Source: Mariaggregatimicrobium sp964498785 (GTDB lineage Bacteria; Zhuqueibacterota; Zhuqueibacteria; Thermofontimicrobiales; Thiofontviventaceae). Taken from it: DNA of 48,505 bases. Below the pieces are notes generated by a model that was not told the DNA's origin, did no database searches, and saw only the letters and a program-made list of their open reading frames with translations. Positions within the stretch are counted from its first letter, which is position 1, and each line of letters opens with the position of its first letter. Position numbers and translations under genes: made by a program. The stretch lies in NCBI GenBank assembly GCA_964498785.1, contig CAZCJL010000048.1, positions 1 to 48,505 on the forward strand, given 5' to 3'. Below are positions 1 through 8,634 of this stretch, piece after piece.

Positions 1-1
1 T

Positions 2-55
2 AAATACGACATAGAGGCAAGCGCCCATATCTACCATAAAATATTGAGAAGATAC
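2..55 (+). repeat. Left terminal inverted repeat (54 bp)
   Basis: This sequence recurs as its reverse complement at 48452-48505 with a single mismatch (g at 21 against a at 48486). It lies directly upstream of the ATG at 66 in the same orientation relative to its gene as the right copy. It may be the edge of a longer dispersed repeat at which the assembly stopped, or a shared 5' regulatory sequence. Confidence 0.9.
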
Positions 56-65
56 CTACAATTCT

Positions 66-857
66 ATGAAACGATATCGATTTCTGACAATTCTGCTTGT
101 GAGTATTGCCTATTTTAACACCGGATTGTATTCACAAACAGGTTTTCTTAAAATAGTCAGTCCGGATACAGGTCTGACAATTTCTATTAACGATAGCGTT
201 GTTGCTAAAACGCCCTCAAAGCCAATTCTTTTAACGATCGGACGTTATCGGCTTGTCGTATCAAATCCACAAAAGGGATTATGGCGTCACAACGACTGGA
301 CAAAGGCAATAACAATCAAACCGGCTGATACACTTATTATAGAACCAGAATTCACAAAAAATTTTATAATACGTACAAATCCGTTTGATGCTGGTGTATA
401 TTTAAATGACCAATATATTGGCGCTACTCCCCTCTACTGCGAGATACCAGATCCGGCAAACGCTGTTCTACTTATTAAAAAGCTCGATTATGAATTCGTT
501 ACCATAAAACCTGATACATTAAAAAGCTCAACCATAGTTATTGATTTGACAGCGATGGAAGACCAGCCCCTGCTAATTTTACAAAGTAATCAACACGATA
601 ACAAGGTATCGAGTAATAAAAAACTTATATATTCGGTATTTGCAGTTACACTTGCATCGGGTTTTACTGCGGCATATTTAAAAGACATGGCCGATAAAAA
701 ATACAACCAATATTTATCGGCCGGTAGTCTTAGCAAAATGGATAAATATTATAATGACAGTAAACGACTGGATATGTATTCCAGCGTTTCATTAGGCCTT
801 TTTGAGGTAAGCTTCGTTGTTTCATTATATTATTTAATCAAAAAATCTGAATATTAA
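66..857 (+). CDS. Exported or membrane protein with two PEGA domains
   Basis: Residues 1-23 form a signal peptide or N-terminal membrane segment ending near YSQTG. Two PEGA-type surface domains follow. The first, about 26-95, contains LTISINDSVVAKTPSKP. The second, about 98-162, contains DAGVYLNDQYIGATPLY, the typical PEGA 'xVYLNxxYxGxTP' pattern. Two hydrophobic segments lie at about 188-206 and 238-258, so the PEGA part probably faces the periplasm with the protein anchored through its C-terminal half (inference). PEGA domains often occur in cell-surface proteins and on the extracytoplasmic side of kinases; another one is present in the Ser/Thr kinase at 12519. The ATG at 66 has no Shine-Dalgarno sequence but follows the terminal repeat. 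The 3' end overlaps the convergent gene by 20 bp. The exact function is unknown. Confidence 0.75.
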   Translation: MKRYRFLTILLVSIAYFNTGLYSQTGFLKIVSPDTGLTISINDSVVAKTPSKPILLTIGRYRLVVSNPQKGLWRHNDWTKAITIKPADTLIIEPEFTKNFIIRTNPFDAGVYLNDQYIGATPLYCEIPDPANAVLLIKKLDYEFVTIKPDTLKSSTIVIDLTAMEDQPLLILQSNQHDNKVSSNKKLIYSVFAVTLASGFTAAYLKDMADKKYNQYLSAGSLSKMDKYYNDSKRLDMYSSVSLGLFEVSFVVSLYYLIKKSEY

Positions 858-1728
858 AATCCACGATTTGAGAAAATTCAACATTAAACGGATCATTCAA
901 AAGTGTGTAATTGACTAATAAAATAGTTTTACTCCAGACTGGAACTGAGATCCCTGTGCCAACCGCCCATTGATCAGCGCCAATTCCGGAACGCAATTTC
1001 AAAACGCCCATCAATTTTGTTTCTGCACCAAAAATCCACGATTCACTGTTGCCATATTTCCGATATTCAGAAGTAATCAATAGATTTTTAATGGTAAATG
1101 AAATACCTGTTTTATATAAGGGATTATATTTTTCATGGTTACCTGTATCCCATTTTACATTTGCAATCAGGTCTTGCGATACCAGGCTTATCTTTATGTT
1201 TCTAAAAAGCTGGAGCATCAATCCGGCATCCATTGCCCCGCCGTATGCTCTGGTATCTCCCAATCTGTCATAGAAAAATTTGGCATTCACTCCGATGGAG
1301 CATCTTCCCCAAATTCTTTTTCCATAAGTTAAATAAATCAATTGATCATTACTATTGAAAATATAATCGGGTTCAAAACTATTTTTTTGTCTCGCTTCAA
1401 TATCATTAATTTTGAAACTGAGCCACCCGAACCCATAGGCGCTGTTATATGAACCGGGAATAACAACGGAAAAAAAGTCAATTGTTCTGTTCAGAGACAT
1501 CTGATGATGCATTCCCCCGATACAAACACTGTTGATAAAACCGATGCCTGCCGGATTCCAGAAAGGAGCTGAATAATCATCAGCAATAGATGAAAAGGCT
1601 CCCTTAAGAGCCGTTGCTTTTGCCCCGACACCTATAAAAGATAGATGATTTAATTTAGGAGCATCTGCTGCAATTATTTTCAGAGGTAAAATCAAAATAA
1701 ACACAAGTAAGAATAGCTGCTGTTTCAT
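838..1728 (-). CDS. PorV/PorQ-like outer-membrane protein
   Basis: The 296-aa protein has a signal peptide (about 1-21) and alternating amphipathic strands ending in phenylalanine (FNIQIF), as expected for an outer-membrane beta-barrel. The N-terminal pattern GVGAKATALKGAFSSIADD followed by FWNPAGIGF is the hallmark of the PorV/PorQ (UPF0164) family and matches the corresponding part of the protein at 37605-38594. Known PorV proteins shuttle T9SS cargo to the surface attachment complex; many family members in non-Bacteroidetes FCB phyla have no proven role. It lies 61 bp downstream of the FN3/FlgD-like gene on the same strand, so the two could form an operon. Its 3' end overlaps the convergent PEGA gene. 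Confidence 0.8.
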   Translation of the reverse strand: MKQQLFLLVFILILPLKIIAADAPKLNHLSFIGVGAKATALKGAFSSIADDYSAPFWNPAGIGFINSVCIGGMHHQMSLNRTIDFFSVVIPGSYNSAYGFGWLSFKINDIEARQKNSFEPDYIFNSNDQLIYLTYGKRIWGRCSIGVNAKFFYDRLGDTRAYGGAMDAGLMLQLFRNIKISLVSQDLIANVKWDTGNHEKYNPLYKTGISFTIKNLLITSEYRKYGNSESWIFGAETKLMGVLKLRSGIGADQWAVGTGISVPVWSKTILLVNYTLLNDPFNVEFSQIVDFNIQIF

Positions 1729-1789
1729 GATGCAATAATCCCCTTACCTTTGGAAAAACGTACTATTTTTTAATTAATATTTTCTAGTC

Positions 1790-2425
1790 TCAATTAATAA
1801 GAGCGATTGTTATATATTCCTTTTTTTGATTTGTTGTAAACTGGCAGTAATAAATTCCATTTTGTACTATCTCGCCATCATCATTTCGACCATCCCATAC
1901 ATCCTCAAGGTGTTCTCCCTTGCTCTTGTATCTATTGTCTACAATAGTACGAACAGCCTTCCCACGCACATCGAAAATGCGGATAGTTACATGTTCCTCA
2001 GATCCTAAAACATACCTGATATGCGTGATTTCCTGGTTAGGATCAAAAGGATTGGGATAATTATAGACAGGCTCATCAGAGGGTGTTATTATTTCCCCAT
2101 CATCAGAAACACGGGGAATAAAAATAGAAACTTCATTGGAAAAATAACTTTCATTTCTGGCCGTATCATACGCTGTTAATGCAAAATAATAATTTTTACC
2201 TGCCTCCAGATCAGATAAAGCATAACTGGTGACTAATCCGACATCAACTGCATTGCTATATCGACGAGAATGATCTCCATAATATATTTTATAACCTGCT
2301 AAATCACTCTCCTGATTAGGATTCCATTTGATTAGCACCATTCCCGGAAGCATGTTAACTCCAAATAATAAAAATGAAATTGTTGCGAAAAGCGTCCTGT
2401 AAATCGATGTCATAGCTATTTCCAT
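1790..2425 (-). CDS. Exported fibronectin III plus FlgD-like C-terminal domain protein
   Basis: After a hydrophobic leader (about 5-30), residues 32-105 form a fibronectin type III module, with WNPNQESDLAGYKIYYG and later YYFALTAYDTARNES. Residues about 119-211 form a FlgD-like/T9SS-related domain beginning YNYPNPFDPN, with WDGRNDDGEIVQNGIYYCQ. In FCB bacteria this C-terminal fold is related to the T9SS sorting domain, so surface export is likely. The start is uncertain: the ATG at 2425 has no Shine-Dalgarno sequence, and an ATG at 2413 is equally plausible. The gene precedes the PorV/PorQ-like gene. Its binding partner or substrate cannot be read from the sequence. Confidence 0.75.
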   Translation of the reverse strand: MEIAMTSIYRTLFATISFLLFGVNMLPGMVLIKWNPNQESDLAGYKIYYGDHSRRYSNAVDVGLVTSYALSDLEAGKNYYFALTAYDTARNESYFSNEVSIFIPRVSDDGEIITPSDEPVYNYPNPFDPNQEITHIRYVLGSEEHVTIRIFDVRGKAVRTIVDNRYKSKGEHLEDVWDGRNDDGEIVQNGIYYCQFTTNQKKEYITIALIN

Positions 2426-2445
2426 TTTTTTTGATTCTCATGTCC

Positions 2446-2500
2446 GCAAAAAAAAGACGGCGAAGGCTTTAGCATTTAATAATCGATCAACCTTCGCCGT
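2446..2500 (-). terminator. Rho-independent terminator of the LysM-like gene
   Basis: A perfect 9-bp stem (2458-2466 with 2491-2499, arms cggcgaagg/ccttcgccg) is followed on the minus strand by tcttttttt. It lies just after the stop of the gene ending at 2519. Confidence 0.85.
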
Positions 2501-2518
2501 TTTCCTTCAGGGGGCGAA

Positions 2519-3070
2519 TCATGATTTATTTATTTTATAATGAATTAAAAACTCATCCCGGTTTCTTATTATTTCCACATCATCATTATCTTTTTTTTTA
2601 TTAAAATAGGACAAAACATTATTGGAATCATCATTTTTTCGGATTTTAATTCTGCCCAATAAAAATCCGAGTGCAAGGGCGACAACAAAGATGATCCCAA
2701 TATAAGTATGCGCCAGAGAACTATAAAAAGGTGATGTGCGCCAAATCGTGCTTTGATGGTCATCATCTTTTTTCATATTTCGCTGAGTTTGCCGAGAATT
2801 TTTATAATATGATTTTTGAATTGCATTTAATGTCGGAACAATTATATCAGTATGTTTATGCAATTGATTAAAATTCAATTTTCTATTTACAGCATCAAGT
2901 TGACGGTAATAATTTGGTGTGCCATAATATTTAACAGATAATTGTTCGAAAAATGCTTTCCGTTGTATCCTGCTATAACCGGTGTCCTGCCTGGAAACAA
3001 TCGGAAAATTTATAAAAAAAACACTCAAAAGTGTCCCCAGTAAAATGACTCCACTCATGATGAATTTCAC
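2519..3070 (-). CDS. Small membrane protein with LysM-like segment, sigma-54 controlled
   Basis: The 183-aa product has an N-terminal hydrophobic segment (about 4-24). A segment at about 40-85 (FFEQLSVKYYG..., then DIIVPTLNAIQ) resembles the 'LSxIAxxYYGxxxxWxxIxxxN...IxxP' pattern of LysM domains, though degenerate. A second membrane helix follows at about 122-140 (IGIIFVVALALGFLLG), then a charged tail. The start is a GTG at 3070 with GGAGG six bases upstream. The gene stands alone between a strong terminator and a sigma-54-type promoter, and directly downstream of the NtrC-family activator gene. A peptidoglycan- or envelope-linked role is therefore inferred; LysM membership is tentative. 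Confidence 0.65.
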   Translation of the reverse strand: MKFIMSGVILLGTLLSVFFINFPIVSRQDTGYSRIQRKAFFEQLSVKYYGTPNYYRQLDAVNRKLNFNQLHKHTDIIVPTLNAIQKSYYKNSRQTQRNMKKDDDHQSTIWRTSPFYSSLAHTYIGIIFVVALALGFLLGRIKIRKNDDSNNVLSYFNKKKDNDDVEIIRNRDEFLIHYKINKS

Positions 3071-3123
3071 AGTCCACCTCCAAAATATGTTTATATTTTT
3101 AGTTCTAATTTATTGTTACAATC

Positions 3124-3141
3124 ATGCAAACCTTATGCCAA
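3124..3141 (-). promoter_or_regulatory. Sigma-54 (-24/-12) promoter of the LysM-like gene
   Basis: On the minus strand 3141 to 3124 reads TTGGCATAAGGTTTGCAT. This matches the sigma-54 consensus TGGCA-N6-TTGCA with the obligatory GG-N10-GC spacing. It predicts a transcript start near 3114, about 44 bases before the GTG start at 3070, leaving room for the GGAGG ribosome site. The only bacterial enhancer-binding protein in the window is encoded immediately upstream. Confidence 0.75.
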
Positions 3142-3143
3142 TA

Positions 3144-3170
3144 AAAAAGCCCGGTATTAACGGGCTTTTT
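3144..3170 (-). terminator. Terminator of the hybrid kinase/NtrC operon
   Basis: Arms aaaaagcccg (3144-3153) and cgggcttttt (3161-3170) enclose a 7-nt loop and give T runs on both strands. It sits 166 bp after the stop of the regulator and abuts the sigma-54 promoter, separating the two units. Confidence 0.8.
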
Positions 3171-3335
3171 ACAATTATTTTTGTTTGACTTACAAATCTA
3201 ACATTAATTTATTGTGTTGTCTTCTCGTTGTATGTAATTTTTATATATAACCGACTTAACAAAATGTCTTTCCGAATAAGTATCTGATATTTTGTAGGCT
3301 AATGCACCTTTACAGTGATGTAAATTTTACAGTCA

Positions 3336-4688
3336 TTATTTATAAGTCGCTAATTTATTGTGAAGTGTCTTAAGACTAATTGCTAACACCTTGGCTGTTT
3401 TAGTTTTATTATTGTTTAATGCCTCCAGTGTTGATATAATTATTTTTTTCTCAGCCTCTTTCATAGTCCAAAAAAGAGGAATAGAAATTCCTTTGGAACC
3501 TGATTTCAAATCAAGAATTCTGTCTGGCAGATGATGAACCTCAATACGGTTCACATTACAGAGAACCACTGCGCGCTCAATCACGTTTTTCAATTCCCGA
3601 ACATTCCCGGGCCAACGATACTTCATAATCGCTTCAATACTTTCCGGAGAAAGACCGTCGATATGTTTATTATTTGCCCGATTAAACATTTCCAAAAATT
3701 CATGCACCAGGAGCGGAATGTCGCTAATGCGTTCTCTTAAAGGAGGAATATCGATTTCCACAACACAGAGACGATAGTACAAATCTTCTCGCAATAATTT
3801 TTGTTCAATAGCCTGTTTTAAGTTCCGATTTGTGGCGGCGACAATACGTACATCAACTTTGATTTCTTTTTTGCCCCCGAGCCGTCGGAACTTCCGTTCC
3901 TCCAATGCACGGAGAATTTTGGCTTGAGTTTCCAAAGCCATTTCACCGATCTCATCGAGAAATAATGTTCCGGTATCTGCCAATTCGAAACACCCTGCTT
4001 TTTCATTGAGCGCACCTGTAAACGCGCCCTTCTCATGACCAAATAATTCGTTTTCCAAAATATCTTTTGGAAAAGCCGAGCAATTAACCGCGATAAATGG
4101 CCCATTTTTTCTGCCACTCTTTTTATGAATCGCGCGTGAAACAAGCTCTTTACCGGTTCCGCTTTCGCCGGTGATTATTACATTGGCCGTGGAATCTGCG
4201 ACAGCATCGATCATGGAGTAAATTTCCAGCATTTGCTGTGATTTACCAACCAGGTCTTCAAAATGTGTAAAATGCTTAATTTGTTCCTGTAGTTGCCGAT
4301 GCGATTTTACAAGTCGATTATGTTCCAATGCTTTGGGAATGACGGTGCGCATTCGATCCGGAGCCACGGGCTTTGTTAAATAATCATAAGCTCCGCCTTT
4401 CATTGCTTCCACCGCCGTGGTAATTGTCCCCTTTCCCGTTATGATAATCACATCGGTTGGTATGTTATCAGATTTAATTTTTTCCAATACCTCGATCCCA
4501 TTCATTCCGGGAATTGTTAGATCGATGAGCAACAAACCATAATTACCGATTTTGATCTTTTCGTACGCATCTTTTCCATTAAGCGTTGCGTCAACTTTGT
4601 ACCCCTCTTCTTCTAATAATGCTTTAAGCCCCTCTATAATGGCTTTCTCATCATCAGCAATGAGAATTTTTTCATTATTTATATTCAC
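3336..4688 (-). CDS. NtrC-family sigma-54-dependent response regulator
   Basis: The 450-aa protein has three domains. The receiver domain (about 5-120) has acidic residues DDE at 12-14, the phospho-acceptor D56 in LLLIDLTIPG, and K107 in YLTKP. The AAA+ domain (about 143-370) has Walker A GESGTGK (174-180), the sigma-54-contacting loop GAFTGA (221-226) and Walker B LFLDEIG. A Fis-type helix-turn-helix follows (about 408-450: TAKVLAISLKTLHNKLATYK). All activator residues are present, so it should be a functional enhancer-binding protein acting with RpoN. It starts with GTG in a 4-bp GTGA overlap with the upstream small DHp-like gene, so translation is coupled. The likely cognate kinase is the hybrid kinase in the same operon. 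A good sigma-54 promoter lies 195 bp beyond its stop. Confidence 0.95.
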   Translation of the reverse strand: MNINNEKILIADDEKAIIEGLKALLEEEGYKVDATLNGKDAYEKIKIGNYGLLLIDLTIPGMNGIEVLEKIKSDNIPTDVIIITGKGTITTAVEAMKGGAYDYLTKPVAPDRMRTVIPKALEHNRLVKSHRQLQEQIKHFTHFEDLVGKSQQMLEIYSMIDAVADSTANVIITGESGTGKELVSRAIHKKSGRKNGPFIAVNCSAFPKDILENELFGHEKGAFTGALNEKAGCFELADTGTLFLDEIGEMALETQAKILRALEERKFRRLGGKKEIKVDVRIVAATNRNLKQAIEQKLLREDLYYRLCVVEIDIPPLRERISDIPLLVHEFLEMFNRANNKHIDGLSPESIEAIMKYRWPGNVRELKNVIERAVVLCNVNRIEVHHLPDRILDLKSGSKGISIPLFWTMKEAEKKIIISTLEALNNNKTKTAKVLAISLKTLHNKLATYK

Positions 4689-4960
4689 TTCAACGCACCC
4701 TCTAATAGTTTTCTTAAATTCACTTTTTTCCGTTCATTCTCTTTCATTTTTGAATACTTAATAAATTCGATTACCACCTCGTTGATTTTTTGAGATTGCT
4801 CGAAAACCAGATCAAGATGTTTGAAAACATCTTTTTCACCAGGAACCGCTTTTTTGAGCTTTGTTTTTAAGACATCAAGATTAATTCCGACAGAATGTAA
4901 TTGATTTTTGAGTTTATGATGAAACAATTCCAATGCCTCTGCCAATTCTTTATCAGTCAT
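4685..4960 (-). CDS. Stand-alone DHp (HisKA)-like protein
   Basis: The 91-aa protein is almost entirely helical. Near its N terminus HHKLKNQLHSVGINLDVL carries the H-x-L-K-N-x-L pattern of a histidine kinase H-box (His15 as the presumed phospho-acceptor). A second helix of the expected spacing follows (DLVFEQSQKINEVVIEFIKYSKM). No ATP-binding domain follows; the gene stops where one would begin. The ATG at 4960 is chosen over an upstream ATG at 4978 because it has AGGAGG at ideal spacing and a 4-bp ATGA overlap with the kinase stop. It overlaps the regulator gene by 4 bp downstream. Its role as a phosphotransfer or dimerisation partner between the hybrid kinase and the regulator is an inference; it could also be a truncated kinase. 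Confidence 0.7.
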   Translation of the reverse strand: MTDKELAEALELFHHKLKNQLHSVGINLDVLKTKLKKAVPGEKDVFKHLDLVFEQSQKINEVVIEFIKYSKMKENERKKVNLRKLLEGALK

Positions 4961-7900
4961 CGAATTCCTCCTATCCATTTATTAACTTTATTTACAATAT
5001 CATCCAGCGAAAACGGTTTTGACAAATAATCAACACATCCTGCGGACAATGCTTTTCCATCATCCTCAGCAGCAGTCTTGGCAGTCATTGCGATGATCGG
5101 AATATTTTGCATTCCCCTTTTTGATCGAATGCGTGCGGTTGCTTCATAACCATTCAATCCCGGCATCATCATATCCATCAAAATTAATGCCGGTTTTTCT
5201 TTCAGTGCTTTTTTAACGCCCTCTATTCCATTTTTCGCAAACAACACTTTATACCCTTTGTCTTCTAAAATAAATTTTAGTGCATATTGATTGTCAAGGT
5301 TATCATCAACAAGCAGAATGCTTTTTTTTACGTTTTGTTCCCGGACGGGTTGCTTTTTTGCAGGAACAGTCGGTTTTTGAGTGTTTATTTCTCGGACTTT
5401 TTGTGTACCAATTCTCTGTTTTTCACCAACCTCTTTGAGCGGAAGTAAGATTTGAAATACCGATCCCCGCCCTTTTTTGCTTTCAACCAAAATATCGCCT
5501 TCCAACATTCTAATCAACTGGCGAGAAATCGACAACCCCAGTCCCGTGCCTTTTTTCTGTGAATTTTCCTGATTCTCGGATTGTCGGAATGGTTCAAAAA
5601 TAAATCCAGAATCATCTTTATCAAAACCGATACCAGTATCCCTTACTGAAATACTCAATACTTTATCCCGTTTTTTCGTTTCAGCGATTATCGATATTTT
5701 TCCTTTGTTCGTAAATTTAACCGCGTTGGAAATAATATTGGTCAGCACATGATCGAGCTTATCGCGATCACTGAAGATGTATTGCGGAACATTTTTATCG
5801 ACTTTCAATTCCAGTTTTAGCGCTTTCGAATCGGCCAGCGGGCGAATTGTGTCGATATTGGTGTGAATTACGTTAATGAACGGAAAATAACTATAGTGCA
5901 TATCCATCCGCCCTGCTTCAATTTTAGAAAGATCCAAAATATCATTAATCAATTTCAACAATCGTTCGCCATTCCGCTTGATGATTCGTATTTGCCTGAT
6001 CTGTTCTAAATTTAAATCACCACTCATTTTTTGTAGCAAGATACTGGCAAGAGTCAGAACGGAATTGAGCGGCGTCCGTAATTCATGGGACATACTGGCA
6101 AAAAATTCAGATTTGATTTTATTGATATTTTCCGATTCCTGCGCCCGAATTTCCACCTGTTTAAACAAATTATTATTTTCGATGGCAACAGCCGCTTTTT
6201 GGGCAAAGATTTCTAAAATATTAAGTTCTTCCGTGTTCGGCACACAGCCATCTTCCGGATCAAATACCATCAAAAAGCCGAGAATTCGATTTTTTACTTT
6301 TAGGGGAGATAAGAGCGCGCTGTCCGAAGACCACTTTGTGTTGTCTTTCCCCATTCTCTCAAGCCCATGAGCGATAAAATTCGAGTCTGTGATCTCGTTA
6401 TATTCCAGGTAAAATGAATTCCCAACCCGGTATTCATTGCGAAGGTATTTCAGTGTATTTGACAATAGCATATCGTATTTACTCATAAAACTTTTCAGCC
6501 GGTTTTTCGGAACTCCTGCTTGTGCAGCAATCCTGGACAAAGGCGTTTTATCGGCTTTTATGGATATGACTGCTGTACCCCATCCCATACTCTTAATCGC
6601 TTCACAGATATGTTTCAAAATATCCGGCAGATTAACGTTCAATATAATATCTTCTCCGATCTTTAAAATCTTTGCCAACTGATTGACTTTAACATTTAGC
6701 TCACTGGTGCGCCGGGCGACTTGCTCCTCCAGAATTTTGCTGTGCTCCTCTAATTTCTGCTGCATTGCCTTATATTCCGACACATCTCTGCCAACGCACA
6801 TTGCACCGATATTTTTCCCTTTATTATCAAACAAGTAGCGAACATTCCAACTGCACAAAATTTCCTGGCCACTTTTTGTTTTCACAGGCGCTTCATAATC
6901 ACGAAGCTCTACTTTCATCGAGTCACCGTAATTTTTGCGCAAGTTTTTCATATCCGCAAAAAAGTCAGGTAATTTTCGACGATTCAATTCACTTGATTCA
7001 TAGCCTAATAATTTTGTTCCATAGTCATTGATAAAAATACAATTGCCATATTCATCTACAACCAACAAAATATCGAGCATTCCGGAAATCAATGTCTCAT
7101 AATAATTTTTCGCCTGCTTCCATTCTTCACTTTTCTGTTCGATTTCCCTGGTGCGTTCTTCGATTTTTTGCTCCAGGTTCTCGGAATACTCTTTGATCCG
7201 TCGCTCAAATTCTTTCCATGCGCTAATTCGAATCACCACATTCCGGCTCCCTTTAAATCGACCCAACCTGTCCTTTATCGGAACTGACGTCATCATCACA
7301 GGCAAATTTTGCTCCTTGCGATTCCGAACCTCAATCTCGAACTGGCTTTTCAGGTTAGAGGCCAACTTTTCTCTTTCAATTAAATATTTTTCAAGATTTA
7401 CAGCATCAAACAGCGCTGTTTGATTTTTACCGATAATTTGTTCACGGGGCATGCCGATTAGACGCCCCATACAGTCATTCGCAAATGTGATCAGTCCGTC
7501 TTCATCAACCACAAAAATACCAACATCAATTTTATTTATAAGCGTACGATAGTTTTCAAAATTTTTCTCCACCTGATACAATGATTTTTCTAGTGATTTA
7601 CGAATTTCAATTTCGGATTCCATAAATCGAGTATGCTCCTCAAAAATCACCATGATTAATGATGCAAATCCAACGAGCATTGAGACGCTTCCTATGAATT
7701 GAAAAACATCATAAGGTTGCTTAACAGCAAATAAGTATAATTTCCCGAAAATAAAAAAAATGACGCCATGAATAAACCAGAAATAAATATGAACGCTTTT
7801 CTGTGTATATAATCGAATAAATTTTATCGCAGACCATAATAAAAAAACAACTGTCAGGATCATCAGGACAGGATCAAATATTTGCACTAAGTGTAACGGG

Positions 7901-8397
7901 AACAAGAAATACAGCACACCGTAAGTTATTAACACGCTCAAGATAATAAACGTTAACGGAATAGCAAATGCAGCGACGATCCTTCTATTTTCCGGCACTG
8001 CCTTTCCGGCATTATAAGATGTGAACACCAGAAGTATTGCCAGAAATAACTCCTCGATTGGCAGCTTTTCGACTGGCTGTAAAATAATAGCCAACGGAGC
8101 GATAGACACAGCGCCAATCGTTTTTAATACTAAAATAACGATTGTGATAAGAGCTGCAGAGGCAAAAAATAAATAGTCCCGCGTAAATTTTATCGCATAA
8201 ACTTTGAACGACAGAAATACGATCGAGATGAGGAAGAAATAGGACAGTATTTCCATAAACTCAAAATACCGTAGCGGAAACAGGTGCGAACTCTCCCGGA
8301 TATGGTAAAAGATCAATACTGTTGCGAATAACACTGTTTCCAAAAAGAGGATATTAATCCTGAGTTTGCTAATTCGATTCGGATATGGTGCGTACAT
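4957..8397 (-). CDS. Membrane-bound hybrid sensor histidine kinase (PAS-PAS-GAF-HisKA-HATPase-REC)
   Basis: This 1146-aa kinase begins with about eight transmembrane helices (residues 12-252), resembling a MASE-type membrane sensor module. Two PAS domains (about 285-395 and 430-545) joined by coiled coils follow, then a GAF domain (about 575-745). HisKA has the phospho-acceptor H771 in SHELRTPLNS. The ATPase domain has the N-box NAVKFTNKG (891-899), DTGIGF (920-925) and GTGLGLS (950-956). A C-terminal receiver (about 1025-1146) has D1075 in LILMDMMMPG and K1127 in YLSKPF. All catalytic residues are present. It is the first gene of a three-gene coupled operon with the DHp-like protein and the NtrC-family regulator. 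Phosphate probably flows from the kinase and its receiver to the regulator, possibly through the DHp-like protein (inference). The sensed signal is unknown. Confidence 0.93.
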   Translation of the reverse strand: MYAPYPNRISKLRINILFLETVLFATVLIFYHIRESSHLFPLRYFEFMEILSYFFLISIVFLSFKVYAIKFTRDYLFFASAALITIVILVLKTIGAVSIAPLAIILQPVEKLPIEELFLAILLVFTSYNAGKAVPENRRIVAAFAIPLTFIILSVLITYGVLYFLFPLHLVQIFDPVLMILTVVFLLWSAIKFIRLYTQKSVHIYFWFIHGVIFFIFGKLYLFAVKQPYDVFQFIGSVSMLVGFASLIMVIFEEHTRFMESEIEIRKSLEKSLYQVEKNFENYRTLINKIDVGIFVVDEDGLITFANDCMGRLIGMPREQIIGKNQTALFDAVNLEKYLIEREKLASNLKSQFEIEVRNRKEQNLPVMMTSVPIKDRLGRFKGSRNVVIRISAWKEFERRIKEYSENLEQKIEERTREIEQKSEEWKQAKNYYETLISGMLDILLVVDEYGNCIFINDYGTKLLGYESSELNRRKLPDFFADMKNLRKNYGDSMKVELRDYEAPVKTKSGQEILCSWNVRYLFDNKGKNIGAMCVGRDVSEYKAMQQKLEEHSKILEEQVARRTSELNVKVNQLAKILKIGEDIILNVNLPDILKHICEAIKSMGWGTAVISIKADKTPLSRIAAQAGVPKNRLKSFMSKYDMLLSNTLKYLRNEYRVGNSFYLEYNEITDSNFIAHGLERMGKDNTKWSSDSALLSPLKVKNRILGFLMVFDPEDGCVPNTEELNILEIFAQKAAVAIENNNLFKQVEIRAQESENINKIKSEFFASMSHELRTPLNSVLTLASILLQKMSGDLNLEQIRQIRIIKRNGERLLKLINDILDLSKIEAGRMDMHYSYFPFINVIHTNIDTIRPLADSKALKLELKVDKNVPQYIFSDRDKLDHVLTNIISNAVKFTNKGKISIIAETKKRDKVLSISVRDTGIGFDKDDSGFIFEPFRQSENQENSQKKGTGLGLSISRQLIRMLEGDILVESKKGRGSVFQILLPLKEVGEKQRIGTQKVREINTQKPTVPAKKQPVREQNVKKSILLVDDNLDNQYALKFILEDKGYKVLFAKNGIEGVKKALKEKPALILMDMMMPGLNGYEATARIRSKRGMQNIPIIAMTAKTAAEDDGKALSAGCVDYLSKPFSLDDIVNKVNKWIGGIR

Positions 8398-8634
8398 GTC
8401 ACCTGTCTTTTTTTGATTGTTCTCAAATAAATAGATTCGACTTCAATGTGTAAAATATACGTGAAAATTAAATAAATGTCAATTGTAAATTTCATTTTTA
8501 TTCAAAGTTCATAAACATTTTACAGATATGGAATCACGTGAAAAAATTAAATTTTTCATTTCTTTTTTTCAATTTTATCATTATTTTAGATTATATTAAT
8601 ATAATTATTCGTTCTCAAAATTGATGGAGGGAAT
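8398..8634 (+). promoter_or_regulatory. Divergent promoter region, kinase operon / sppA
   Basis: This 237-bp, strongly AT-rich spacer separates the divergent kinase operon and sppA and must hold both promoters. A good ribosome site (GGAGGG) precedes the ATG at 8635, and AGGTG precedes the kinase ATG at 8397. I could not assign -35/-10 boxes reliably and saw no sigma-54 match. Confidence 0.5.
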
